From: a virus
Direction: 5' to 3' (one strand)
Length of the DNA: 32,027 nt
Virus record (IMG/VR): IMGVR_UViG_3300025087_000236
Location: 1-32,027 of that record
Of this stretch, positions 8,029 through 18,362 are shown in pieces. Under the pieces are notes generated by a model, which did no database searches, had not been told where the DNA came from, and saw nothing but the letters and a program-made list of their open reading frames with translations. Position 1 is the stretch's first letter, and each line of letters starts with the position of its first letter. The position numbers and the translations under genes are program-made.

Positions 8029-9978
8029 ATGCCAATAATTCCTCTCCTCCAAAGACGGCAGAGTATTTCTGGCGAGGCGGCAAGTGTGCCGGGCAATATC
8101 GGTGCGGCCGGCATTGTCGGTGAAGCCGTGGCGCGGGCTGGCGCAAGAGGCATGGCTATCTCTGAGGATTTCGCCGATCTGGTAGCGCGACGCAATGAGG
8201 AATTACGGAAACAAAACAATGCCTTTGCAGTCCTAAAAACGCAAAACTCCATAGATGAGGACATTAGAACTTTTCGGCAAACCTATGACATAGAGGCGAC
8301 AAAAAGCGCGGCAGATCCCGGAGGATTATTACAATTCACCAACGACCGGATAGATGCCTTTTCCAAGTCCCTGGATGAAAAGTACCTAGCCAATGTTACC
8401 GATGCCGACCGGAAACTATACATTGAGCAATACCGCAATTCTGCCATTGCCCGAGTTTTGGACCATACTGCCGTCTATCAGTCCAATTTCAGGCAGGATT
8501 TTGCCAAGACAGAGATTTCAAGGGCTAAGGACTTATCACTCGCGGCAGTGCGCGGCGGCGCCGATTATGAGGCCGAAATCGAAACCTTCCGGCAAAAGGT
8601 AGGCGCTTTATACGCGACCGGCGCCGTGAACGCGCCCGACATGGAAGAAATAATCATCCAAACGGACCGGCAAATAGCCGGGGCCTATCTGGATTACCTG
8701 CTTGCCAATAACCCAATCAAGGCCCGTCAGGTAATCAAATCAGGCCGAATTATTGAATTCTTGCCGGGTGAACAATACCGTTACTATGCTGCACGGGCCG
8801 AAAGCCTGGGGCAGGCAGAGGAAAAAATCGTTAAGGAAAATGAGGCCTTTGGCGCCGTCCTTGAGAATTTCCGGGAACCAACAGGCATTATAAATGTATC
8901 TAAAGCCGTAATCGCCGTTGAAACCGCTAAAACAGTGGGCGGAATTGATTTTAGCAGCCTTGATCGTGAGACAAGAAACAGCCTGAAAAGCCGCTTGGGA
9001 GCTATTGACGCGGCACAGAAGGCGCGGCGTCATGAGGTTAGCAACGGATTGATGCTCGACATAGAGAAAAACATTCTCAATTACAATGCAATCAATAACC
9101 CACTAGGGCTGACTCAGGCAAAAATGGCAATAACCAGATTGATGGAGGATCCGGAGAACGCGGACATGGTAGGACCGCTGATGCAGTACTCAAGGATCAT
9201 TGATACAATCTCCCGCCAGGAAGAAGCAGAACGGCGGCAAGAAGAGAGGATCGCAAAGCAGGAGGAAGCCGCAAAGAAAAGAGAAGAAAAGGCCGAAAAG
9301 GTAGAGGCCAGGATCGAGGCGAGGGAAATAAGATCGGAGGCGGCACGAGAGCGACAAGAGTCCAGAATCTTAAAACAAGAGTCAGAGGAAGACGCGAATG
9401 CCGAAATGCTGGCTCGCGTCAACAACGGCGATTTTATAGATATTTACGATCCACAGGACGGGAACCGCAGGTTGTTGGATGTTGCAACAAGACTGGGCGT
9501 ACCCAGGCGCAACTTCCAGCAATACGTTGCCATGAACAATGATCACATGAAAAGTTCGGGCATGCAGAATTTCTGGTCACAGGTCATGACGACCTTGAAC
9601 AAAGCCTCTACGGAGGGCAGCAATACATATGTCAAGAATATTGTGGCTAATAAAAGCCGGATAATCAATAGCTTACAATTCTACATGACCAAGCCTTCAG
9701 AATTGGATAAAAGCTTTGGGGATCAGCCGATTACGATCTATAATCCGAAGGTCATTGACCTATACAATAAACTGATCGAGAAAGCCGATAAAGAGGCTTT
9801 CTTCGGTTACGATTTCAGCCCATATCTACGGGAGTTGCCTCCTCCAAGCAGGAGATTTGCGACGCCGCGGCAAGGCGGCAAGGTTGAGAATTTGCCGGAC
9901 GGCGCCAGATTAGCCGCAGACGGTCAATGGTATGTCCCTGACCCGGCGCGGCCGGGTAAATATTTGAAGGTGGAATGA
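8029..9978 (+). CDS. Internal virion protein, T7 gp15-like, coiled coil
   Basis: A 649-residue, highly helical protein with no clear membrane segment. The N-terminus is Ala/Gly-rich (AGIVGEAVARAGARGMAISE). The middle (around residues 390-460) is a long charged coiled coil dominated by Glu, Arg and Ala (RQEEAERRQEERIAKQEEAA). The C-terminal part is less repetitive and ends in a Gly/Pro-rich stretch with ADGQWYVPDPARPGKYLKV. The order 166-, 649-, then 1951-residue proteins behind the nozzle mirrors T7 gp14, gp15 and gp16, so a role in the ejectosome is inferred. It overlaps the next gene by four bases. Confidence 0.7.
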   Translation: MPIIPLLQRRQSISGEAASVPGNIGAAGIVGEAVARAGARGMAISEDFADLVARRNEELRKQNNAFAVLKTQNSIDEDIRTFRQTYDIEATKSAADPGGLLQFTNDRIDAFSKSLDEKYLANVTDADRKLYIEQYRNSAIARVLDHTAVYQSNFRQDFAKTEISRAKDLSLAAVRGGADYEAEIETFRQKVGALYATGAVNAPDMEEIIIQTDRQIAGAYLDYLLANNPIKARQVIKSGRIIEFLPGEQYRYYAARAESLGQAEEKIVKENEAFGAVLENFREPTGIINVSKAVIAVETAKTVGGIDFSSLDRETRNSLKSRLGAIDAAQKARRHEVSNGLMLDIEKNILNYNAINNPLGLTQAKMAITRLMEDPENADMVGPLMQYSRIIDTISRQEEAERRQEERIAKQEEAAKKREEKAEKVEARIEAREIRSEAARERQESRILKQESEEDANAEMLARVNNGDFIDIYDPQDGNRRLLDVATRLGVPRRNFQQYVAMNNDHMKSSGMQNFWSQVMTTLNKASTEGSNTYVKNIVANKSRIINSLQFYMTKPSELDKSFGDQPITIYNPKVIDLYNKLIEKADKEAFFGYDFSPYLRELPPPSRRFATPRQGGKVENLPDGARLAADGQWYVPDPARPGKYLKVE

Positions 9979-12900
9979 TGCCGAAACTAACGCCAATTGA
10001 TTATGATCCCTTCGAGAAAAAGAGCGCCATAAATTTGACGCCCGTGGATTATGATCCTTTTGGCCAGGGAAGCAATGTGATCCCGATCCGACGCCCTGGC
10101 GAAGGCACAGAGGCCATGAGGATTTTTGCGCCGGCAAAAGTAAGAGGTTTGAGACTTTACGAAATAGGACAGGAATTTAGCGGTGTAACATCTTTATCTG
10201 AAGACAAGGGCTATTCCGCGCCCGAATGGTTACGCTCCGTTTTTGATGCGCTATCCCTGACGGATGAATACCAAGGCGAAAGGGCGCGGGCCGCCAACAT
10301 AACCTCCCTGGCTGAAGAACTGAACATAAGACCAAGCCAAGCGGAGCGTGACTTTGATGTACTGACCGGAAATATTTTTTCAAGGAACCGCCTGCCCGAC
10401 ATGGGCGTGAAGGGCGCCGGCGAAATCGCCATGTTAGGCGGTGTGGCGCGGCTGGCCATGACGCATCCGATCGCTACCCTTGCTTCAATTCCTGCCTTTG
10501 CTGGGTTGAATGCCCTTTACACGGCGATTCTTGAGCGTCAACATGGCATCCCTGGAGTGGGTTTGACCGGATTCTTACCGGAAAATACGATTCAACCGGC
10601 CAAAGATATGGTTTGGCTGGCCGAAACTATAGCACAGGCCTATGCCGTATCCCCTGTTTTCAGGTTGGGGAAGAACCTTGATACGCGCTACACGGAGCCC
10701 CTAAAGCGGGCAGTTACTGAAAAATGGTTTAAAGACGTGACCGAGACTTTCAAGTCTCCAGAAAGCTTCTATATTTCAGCCGGCAAGATTCGGAGGTTTT
10801 TTGGTGGCGGCAAGGTTGGAGAAGAGATCTCACCCGAAGAATTTGACATACTACAGACCTATGGCATTCCCAGGGAGTACTACCGGGCGGCGGTAAAGCA
10901 AGGGCTCGACATTGAAATTCCTGCTGAAAGAATTGTCACCTCTGCCGACAAGCCATGGTGGAATAATATTAAGAACGCCTTCCGGGTATCTCCGCAGTGG
11001 GAACCGCCTATTGAAATAATAAAAACGGGCGATGCGAGAGCGGCAATCGTCAGACCTCATGTATCGGGTCTGCTGGAAGGCGGAACGGGAACGCGACGCA
11101 GTTTTACTGATATTTACAAGGACCTTAACAATTTCTTAGGCGAAAGTGGGCAGATAGGACCGAAAGAAAAGACGCCTGAGCAAAAGCAAGCGGCAGATCG
11201 GCTTAAAAACGATCTTGCGATTATCAAAAAAGAGGCGGAGCAGGCCGGGAAGGACTTTACCGAATATCTACGAGAAGTCGGGTTTGATGAACCGGCAATT
11301 GCGGCGGCAATAAAGATTTTGAGTTTGTCCGAAGAACCGGAAACCAACATACTCCCCGAGGCAACCCCGAAGGCTATCGAGCTATGGGAGATGACGAAGG
11401 AAGAAGTAAAATCCGGTTTATCGAAAGATCTCATCTATAAGCCCGAATCCATGTCAAACGAAACATTGGCTATGCGTGGTTTTAATGGAATAACTGTAGT
11501 AGGCGATAAATTTTTTGATCTCCCTCCCTTGGAACGCAAATCATTATTATTGCATGAAATAGGACATGAAATCTCCAGGTCAATTATCAAAGATCCTTTC
11601 TGGGTTGATCTCATGGAGCCATTGCGCATACAGGATGGATCGCCAAGAAGTATAAAGTCAAAATATAGAAATCCCGTTGGCGGCTCTACGCGCCCGGAAG
11701 AAATTATCGCCGACATTGCCGCTGATATCAAAGAACACGGAATGCCTGATTTTTCAACTGGATGGAGTGAAGAAAGTAAAATTACGCTTGCGCCTATTTA
11801 TGAGCGCGTATTTAAAGAGTTGGCAAAAATCGAGGAACTAAAGCAATCCTACGAGACAACCTCGAAGGGTGAGGGGCAGATGCAGCAAACGCCACGTATA
11901 AATCCCATCACAGAAAAAGCGGGCGCACTTTTAAATGCAACAAATACAAAAACCCTGACCTCCCACAGAGATTACGAAGTTGCCAAATCCGGAGGGGCGC
12001 TTGCCGCCGTGAGTCTCGTGCGTGATCTGGTCAAGCCGGAATCGCTCGATTATGCCCGAAGCCTCGGAAGCGATGTGATTTATGTCCCAGTTATCTCCGT
12101 CGAAAAATCCGGCATGAACGCAATCCCTCAAGCCCTGGCACATTACCACGCACAGGCGGCAGGCGCCAAGGTTGCTGATGACATTTACCAGGCGAATAAG
12201 ACTTATCATACGGGTGCCGATGCCTTGAGCCGATTACTAAGTCGTCCCACTTTTAAAGGCCCTGTTATCCAGGGCGGCCGCTATATTTTGGTGGATGATG
12301 TTGTTACGATGGGCGATACTTTAGCCGAATTAGCGGATTATATTAAGAAAGGTGGCGGAGAAGTTGCGGGAATAATAGTTCTTGCAAATACCGCAAAATC
12401 TGCTAATATAGTGGCTACTCCTGCATCAGTGCAGGAAATAAAAAGGAGATTTGGCGATGCCATTGAAACCGAATTCGGAATTAAGCCAGAAGCCCTCACC
12501 AAGCCAGCCGCAGAATACCTCCTTAAATTTAAGGATGCTGACAGACTCAGAAACCGCATCGCTATTACAAAAAACAAAGGAAAACTCGGAGTTGTTCAAG
12601 AAGGCGTTCAACCCGGAACCATAACGCCGGAAATCTTATCCTCTCTCCAGAAAACGCAAACCATAGACCTGACAGACGAAGCCAATACCTTGCTTGACCT
12701 TGCCGCGGCCGAAGAAACCGGCAAGGGAATGCCTGACGATCCATCTTATGAGCAGATCAAGGCGGAGGCGGCGAGGCTGGCCCGGGAACGGATGAAGAAA
12801 AATAAAAACCTTGTGAAAAAAAGGATGGAGCGGGCCGCTACGCAGGCCGCCATGACCGCAGCCAGAGAAACGCCGGTTCAGGCCGCCATGACCGCAGCAA

Positions 12901-15830
12901 TCAAGGCCGGTGGTTTTCGATATGATAGCATTCGCATTGATTATTCCCGGGATACGATCAAGGAACTGAATCAAAAGCGGCCGGGCTTGGTTGCCAATGA
13001 CGGCAAGGCACGGCTTGATGAGTTGGCGGAGGATCATGGCTTTGAAGATGGCGACGCCCTGCTTGAAGCGATGTTGTCGGCGGAACCAATAAAGGAAACG
13101 GCTGGCAAGATCAAAAGACAATTCGATGACATGATGGCAGAGGAATTAGAGGCCATTGCCGAAGACACGGGCTATCTTGTCGATGTTTACGAGGAGGAAG
13201 AAAAAATCCTGGCCAAACTTCTCAAGGAGAATAAGCCGAAACCCGCTAAGTGGCTAAAACATTTCATCAGGGAAGAGACGGGACAAATAAGGGTCGGGGA
13301 CCTTGTGCTTTCAGAATATGACGCCCTTAAGGCTGCCATGAAGAAAGCGGAAACAGCTTCACGGATTGCCTACCGAGAGGGCAACAAGACTGGCGCCCTG
13401 GCAGAAAAAACAAGGCAACGAGAGATTGCGGCGCGTCTGAAGGCACGGTTGGATGCCAAGGCAGAGACAAAGAAGATCTACGATGACATCATAAAGCTTT
13501 CGGGAAATAAGAAAATCCCCCTGGATTACCAGGATCAGATTGCCGAACTCCTGGAAGGATACGACCTGCTACCCAGATCATCCAGGGGCGAACGGCAAGT
13601 TGAGTCATTGCAACGTTTTCTCGATCGCGCCGAGGCGGAAGGAGAGGATGTTAATATTCCCCGCTCGCTTCTGGCCAAGGTGGAACGCTATGGCCGGGTG
13701 CATTGGAAAGACCTGACACTTGCCCAACTGCGCGACATCTACGATCAGGCAAAAATGATTGAGCATCTGGGCAAATTAAAGGGCGTCTTACTAGCGCGGG
13801 CCAGAGAACGGGCATATGAAAAAACGATCGCAAATATCACGACTACGATCAAGACCAATCATCCGGTGAGCGATGAGGATATCCAAGATAAAATCGATAG
13901 GATGGTGCAGAAACGCTTATTGGAGCCATCCCGCATCCAGGAGATTAAGGACTTTTTTACTGGCTATAGCGCATCCCTGATTAAGCCGGAAATGATATTC
14001 AGATTTCTTGATAACTTTCAAGATCTAGGGCCAACGTGGACGGAACTTTATCAGCCGATTAAAACTGCATCAGACGCCGGCATACGGTTGCGCCAAGACA
14101 TTTTACCAAAACTGGAAAAGCTCTTTGAACCATTCACGGCGACGGGCGGCTACCGGTGGAAAAGCGAGAAATATTATATTCCTGAGATCGGCAAGACTAT
14201 GACGAAGGAACGGATACTCATGATCGCCCTCAATACCGGCAATAAGGGAAACCTGGACGCCCTTATAGAGGGCTATGGCTGGGATGAGACGCAGATAAAT
14301 GCCATTACCAGCCATCTGACGGCCGAAGAATGGAAATTTGTATCAGGAACATGGGCGTTATTGGAAGAACTGTGGCCGCACCTATCCGGTATTTACGAGC
14401 GGATGAGTGGCGCTAGGCTGCGGCGAGTCGAAGGCAATTATTTCCCTCTGAAATTTGACCGAAAACTCTCCTGGATTGCCGACAAAAACGCCATGGAAAA
14501 GGATTTACGGGATTTCTTCCAAAGCTATTATGCAGTCCGGCAGCCGGAATCAGGCTTTACGAAAGAAAGGACGGGCGGGAAAATGCCTCCGCTTCTCGAC
14601 TTCGACGTAATCTTTACGCACATTGCCGATGTCACGCATTACGTGACCCATGCCGAGGCTATCAGGGATGTGCAAAAACTATTAAGAAATCCACGGGTAC
14701 GGGCGACTATCGAATCGGTGCCGGATATTGGGGAAACAGGCTACAAGGAATTACTGCCCTGGTTGCAGGATATAGCCAAGCCCCGCGTTGAGCCATTGAC
14801 TAAGGTTGATCAGATTATTGACGCCCTGCGCCGAAACACCACCGTAGTAGCCCTCGGCTTGAAGCTGCCCGTGGCGGAACTTCAGCTATTAGCAATCACA
14901 CAGACTATTAACGAAATCGGCGCCGAAGCTACCATGAAGGGCATTGCCGAATTTTATGCGCATCCTGTGGAAAACATCAGGAAGATAAAAGAATTGTCCG
15001 CCGAGATGAGCGTCCGCGCGATGGTTTGGGATCGGGAACTCAAAGACGCCTACGGAAGATTAGGCCTTGAATACTTCAAATATTCCCAGACCGTCAAGGA
15101 CGCCTTTTTCGGCCTGATCTCAATGCTTGACATGGCTGTGGCATATCCCACGTGGATGGGGGCCTATGATATTGGCGTGGCAAGATTCGGGGAATCGCAA
15201 AAGGCTAAAGAGTTTGCGGATATGTCGGTCAGGAAGAGCCAAGCCTTGGCCTTGACAAAAGACCTGGCCGGGATTCAGCGAGGCGGACCCCTTACAAAAC
15301 TGGTAACGATGTTTTATACATTTCTCTCCGGACTGAATAACCTGTTTTGGGAGATGCACAAAAAATGGAAACTGTCTGACGAGAAGATCGCATCTACTGT
15401 TGACTTGATTAAGGCTTATTGGTGGCTGCTGATTTTTCCTGCTGTGGCTGCCTACGCCATAAGGGAAAGGCAAATCCCGAGTGCAAAGACCACAGCCAAG
15501 GAGATATTAAAATATAGATTGGCAACCTACCCTTTCTTCCGGGACTTAACGGCGCCCTGGGTATCTGATTACGATTACCAGCTCACGCCCGTTGGTAGGG
15601 CCGGTGAAGTTATGGGGAAATTCGGAAAAGAAATCGGGCAGGGCTTGGCGGGTGACAATAAGTTTGATGCAACCCAGTTATTTCTATACGGCCTGGAAAG
15701 TTCTGGCTATGTTTTTGGCTTGCCAACAGACCAGGCCAAAATAACGGTTAAGGGTTTTCTTGATCTAAAGGCAGGGAAAACAAATGATTTTACGCGGTTA
15801 TTTTTCAGAGAATCGCAAAAGCAGAAATAG
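9975..15830 (+). CDS. Giant polyvalent internal virion protein: HEIGH metallopeptidase-like, phosphoribosyltransferase and LPD38-like regions
   Basis: A 1951-residue protein. Seen in order: an N-terminal duplicated peptide (LTPIDYDPF and LTPVDYDPF); a zinc-peptidase-like motif LLLHEIGHEISRS with H527, E528 and H531, and a downstream PEEIIADIAADI near residue 575 that could give the third ligand; a phosphoribosyltransferase-like region about 640-840 with the PRPP-loop motif ILVDDVVTMGDTLAEL near residue 773; a long charged helical region about 860-1300; and a C-terminal region with LIKAYWWLLIFPAVAAYAIR near residue 1814. The C-terminus resembles the LPD38 domain of polyvalent proteins, which phages and conjugative elements deliver into the recipient with DNA. 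By position it replaces T7 gp16. Enzyme activities are inferred from motifs only. Confidence 0.8.
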   Translation: MMPKLTPIDYDPFEKKSAINLTPVDYDPFGQGSNVIPIRRPGEGTEAMRIFAPAKVRGLRLYEIGQEFSGVTSLSEDKGYSAPEWLRSVFDALSLTDEYQGERARAANITSLAEELNIRPSQAERDFDVLTGNIFSRNRLPDMGVKGAGEIAMLGGVARLAMTHPIATLASIPAFAGLNALYTAILERQHGIPGVGLTGFLPENTIQPAKDMVWLAETIAQAYAVSPVFRLGKNLDTRYTEPLKRAVTEKWFKDVTETFKSPESFYISAGKIRRFFGGGKVGEEISPEEFDILQTYGIPREYYRAAVKQGLDIEIPAERIVTSADKPWWNNIKNAFRVSPQWEPPIEIIKTGDARAAIVRPHVSGLLEGGTGTRRSFTDIYKDLNNFLGESGQIGPKEKTPEQKQAADRLKNDLAIIKKEAEQAGKDFTEYLREVGFDEPAIAAAIKILSLSEEPETNILPEATPKAIELWEMTKEEVKSGLSKDLIYKPESMSNETLAMRGFNGITVVGDKFFDLPPLERKSLLLHEIGHEISRSIIKDPFWVDLMEPLRIQDGSPRSIKSKYRNPVGGSTRPEEIIADIAADIKEHGMPDFSTGWSEESKITLAPIYERVFKELAKIEELKQSYETTSKGEGQMQQTPRINPITEKAGALLNATNTKTLTSHRDYEVAKSGGALAAVSLVRDLVKPESLDYARSLGSDVIYVPVISVEKSGMNAIPQALAHYHAQAAGAKVADDIYQANKTYHTGADALSRLLSRPTFKGPVIQGGRYILVDDVVTMGDTLAELADYIKKGGGEVAGIIVLANTAKSANIVATPASVQEIKRRFGDAIETEFGIKPEALTKPAAEYLLKFKDADRLRNRIAITKNKGKLGVVQEGVQPGTITPEILSSLQKTQTIDLTDEANTLLDLAAAEETGKGMPDDPSYEQIKAEAARLARERMKKNKNLVKKRMERAATQAAMTAARETPVQAAMTAAIKAGGFRYDSIRIDYSRDTIKELNQKRPGLVANDGKARLDELAEDHGFEDGDALLEAMLSAEPIKETAGKIKRQFDDMMAEELEAIAEDTGYLVDVYEEEEKILAKLLKENKPKPAKWLKHFIREETGQIRVGDLVLSEYDALKAAMKKAETASRIAYREGNKTGALAEKTRQREIAARLKARLDAKAETKKIYDDIIKLSGNKKIPLDYQDQIAELLEGYDLLPRSSRGERQVESLQRFLDRAEAEGEDVNIPRSLLAKVERYGRVHWKDLTLAQLRDIYDQAKMIEHLGKLKGVLLARARERAYEKTIANITTTIKTNHPVSDEDIQDKIDRMVQKRLLEPSRIQEIKDFFTGYSASLIKPEMIFRFLDNFQDLGPTWTELYQPIKTASDAGIRLRQDILPKLEKLFEPFTATGGYRWKSEKYYIPEIGKTMTKERILMIALNTGNKGNLDALIEGYGWDETQINAITSHLTAEEWKFVSGTWALLEELWPHLSGIYERMSGARLRRVEGNYFPLKFDRKLSWIADKNAMEKDLRDFFQSYYAVRQPESGFTKERTGGKMPPLLDFDVIFTHIADVTHYVTHAEAIRDVQKLLRNPRVRATIESVPDIGETGYKELLPWLQDIAKPRVEPLTKVDQIIDALRRNTTVVALGLKLPVAELQLLAITQTINEIGAEATMKGIAEFYAHPVENIRKIKELSAEMSVRAMVWDRELKDAYGRLGLEYFKYSQTVKDAFFGLISMLDMAVAYPTWMGAYDIGVARFGESQKAKEFADMSVRKSQALALTKDLAGIQRGGPLTKLVTMFYTFLSGLNNLFWEMHKKWKLSDEKIASTVDLIKAYWWLLIFPAVAAYAIRERQIPSAKTTAKEILKYRLATYPFFRDLTAPWVSDYDYQLTPVGRAGEVMGKFGKEIGQGLAGDNKFDATQLFLYGLESSGYVFGLPTDQAKITVKGFLDLKAGKTNDFTRLFFRESQKQK

Positions 15831-15839
15831 GAGGGAAAA

Positions 15840-18347
15840 ATGAAAATGAAAGAAATTATTGCCGCTATCTGGCTGGTTTTAATCTTTGGCATTTCGGCGC
15901 TCAGTCATGCCACGGTAAGCAGCGAAACCGCAAAAGTATCCTACACCTGCAACGGTGTGCTGGCGACATATGCCTATACGTTTAAAATCTTTGAGGATGA
16001 CGACCTCCTGGCTATCAAGACCTTGACAGCGACCGGAACCGAAACCACTCTTGTGTTGAATACCGATTACACGGTAACGGGGGCAGGCAATACAAATGGC
16101 GGCAACGTGATACTCACGGCGGCCAGTAAATGCGCCTCGGGTTATTCGCTGACGCTACTCCGCAATATGGACATAACCCAGGAGACAGATTACGTGGATG
16201 GCGAGGCCTTCTCGGCCACATCTTTTGAGAACGCCCTGGATCGGCTGACGATCGGTCAGCAGCAGCACGGCGAGGCTCTTGATCGGGCGCTTAAGAATCC
16301 CGTAAAATCTACCGCTACCTTACCCGGTGCTGTAGCCGGGAATTATATCGGCTGGAATGATACCGCCACGGCCCTTGAAAATAAGATCACGGCCCTGCAG
16401 GTGGGCGCTACCGCCGGCACAGCCGACAACCTTTTCTACGCCGACCCCGACGCTGCCGACCAGGGCGCGACCACCAACCCCCGCTCCATCGCCTCCCTCC
16501 TCGCCTCCATCGGCACCTCAAAGTCAGCCACGATTGTTCTGGCCCATTCGAGTAGTGGGAATATGACGACATATACGGTGACGACGCCAGTTACCTTTGC
16601 GAGCTATCCACTAATCAAATTAAGTGTGGAAAGCGGTGCAATAATTAGTGGAACACTTACTGGATTGAGGCAACAAGTGAAACCTGAGTGGTGGGCCTTA
16701 AATACTATACCTGGCACTACTGATATGAGTACTGCCCTAAATGCGGCTTCAGCAGCAAGTACGGAGATTATTTTATCTAATCGTTATAAACACTCTACAA
16801 CGTGGTCTGTGCCATCCGGTAGGAAGATTCACGGAGTATCACGTAGTTCAACACTTGAGTCTTGGAATGTTAATGGTATTACTATTATCGAAGCTGCTCG
16901 TGATGAAGGCGTTGAAATATATGATTTTCAAATGACTTCATTTACTGCTGTTGGGGCACCTACAACTGGTAGTCCTATAAATAAGGGTATTACAGCAATT
17001 GGTGATTATGCTGGTGTTGGTGGGCCATTCTATTCGATAAGTATTCACGACATGCAGTTTCAGGGGTGGGATACAGCCATCTATTTTTATGATATTTGGG
17101 ATTCAAAGATATCATATAATCAATTTGTCTACAACCAAACTGGAATTGACTTAACAAATTTATCTGCTCGCATAAATATTACAGACAATATGTTTGTAGC
17201 GGACGACGGAGTAGTAACTACTTCATCTTGTATAATATTAAATAGAGATAACTACACAAGTGAAGGAGTTATTATATCCAACAATAAACTCTATGATCAT
17301 GCCTTCGGTGTGAAGTTGCCCTTACTTGGTTCAGGCATCAGTATTCTTGGAAATGAGTTCGACAACACAATAAGTGCTATCTATGCAAACATAAATGAGG
17401 GTCTCACTATCGTTGGCAATTATTATATGCGATCATCAGGAAGTGAACCTACTATAAAATTTCCTGACCAAGGAGCTTTATCTGCAAAAAAAGTAGTCGT
17501 TGCCAATAATTACATAATCAATGCTGGTACAGGAGTTGGAATCTATCTGGGAGAATTACAGTCTGATTATACTGTTATAGGTAATGTCATTACAAGTTCT
17601 GAAACTATTATTACAGTCAGTGCAAACGTAACCAATACGAATATTTCAGGTAATATTGGAAAGGTGGATGATGCCAGTTCTATTTCTACTATCGCTGTAT
17701 TCGGCGGTACACGTCTATCTATTACAGACAATGTAAATGTGCGAGTGAAACTATATTGGCCAGATATAGTTGATGCGGCTATTAGTAATAATACATTTAC
17801 TCAGAAAACCTCTTTAAATGTTGCAGTTCCTACAACTGGAACATGGAATCAAGGAGATATAGTATATAAACAGTTTCAGGGAACGGCTCCTTACACAGCC
17901 CCCAATCAATCGTCTCTCGGAGATATTATTGGCTGGGTATCTACGTCTTCGGGAACGTTCTCGGCAGCCACGGATAATACGGGTGACACTACATTAGACA
18001 GCCAAACGATTACTGGTCTGACAGATACTAGTGATTTCTATCCAGGAGACTATGTGACGATCTCGGCTGGATTTGCCTCAGCCACTACGCCGATGCAGAT
18101 CATTACCAAAACAGCTACTACTTTGACTTTTGATGAATATTCAAATGGGACTCAGGCAAATGTTACGATAGCAACAGTTGATCCTATATTCAGAGCATTT
18201 GGCCAAAGAGGTTACAGAGAAGGAGCAGTCAGTCCAGCAGGAGTGATAACACCGTATTTTATCGGTGAAGAATATCTAGATTCAACAGCAAATATATGGT
18301 ATAAGAGCTACGGTGTTACAAATGTAAATTGGGCTGCGTTAAATTGA
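15840..18347 (+). CDS. Tail fibre/tailspike with T7 gp17-like N-terminus, beta-helix body and a signal peptide
   Basis: An 835-residue protein behind GGAGG. Residues 1-24 look like a secretion signal (MKMK, then IIAAIWLVLIFGIS and LSHA before TVSS). Residues about 25-160 match the phage T7 fibre N-terminal domain that docks on the tail: VSYTCNGVLATYAYTFKIFE, later LTLLRNMDITQETDYVDGEA and SFENALDRLTIGQQQH. From about residue 280 the VKPEWWALN segment opens a pectate-lyase-like right-handed beta-helix with repeated N-x-F/I-turn units (SYNQFVYNQTGIDL, ISNNKLYDHAFGVKL, ILGNEFDNTISAIY). GC content drops sharply around base 16550, within the gene, suggesting the receptor-binding part was acquired separately. 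It probably binds or degrades a surface polysaccharide. Confidence 0.82.
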   Translation: MKMKEIIAAIWLVLIFGISALSHATVSSETAKVSYTCNGVLATYAYTFKIFEDDDLLAIKTLTATGTETTLVLNTDYTVTGAGNTNGGNVILTAASKCASGYSLTLLRNMDITQETDYVDGEAFSATSFENALDRLTIGQQQHGEALDRALKNPVKSTATLPGAVAGNYIGWNDTATALENKITALQVGATAGTADNLFYADPDAADQGATTNPRSIASLLASIGTSKSATIVLAHSSSGNMTTYTVTTPVTFASYPLIKLSVESGAIISGTLTGLRQQVKPEWWALNTIPGTTDMSTALNAASAASTEIILSNRYKHSTTWSVPSGRKIHGVSRSSTLESWNVNGITIIEAARDEGVEIYDFQMTSFTAVGAPTTGSPINKGITAIGDYAGVGGPFYSISIHDMQFQGWDTAIYFYDIWDSKISYNQFVYNQTGIDLTNLSARINITDNMFVADDGVVTTSSCIILNRDNYTSEGVIISNNKLYDHAFGVKLPLLGSGISILGNEFDNTISAIYANINEGLTIVGNYYMRSSGSEPTIKFPDQGALSAKKVVVANNYIINAGTGVGIYLGELQSDYTVIGNVITSSETIITVSANVTNTNISGNIGKVDDASSISTIAVFGGTRLSITDNVNVRVKLYWPDIVDAAISNNTFTQKTSLNVAVPTTGTWNQGDIVYKQFQGTAPYTAPNQSSLGDIIGWVSTSSGTFSAATDNTGDTTLDSQTITGLTDTSDFYPGDYVTISAGFASATTPMQIITKTATTLTFDEYSNGTQANVTIATVDPIFRAFGQRGYREGAVSPAGVITPYFIGEEYLDSTANIWYKSYGVTNVNWAALN

Positions 18348-18362
18348 TAAAAGGAGAATAAA

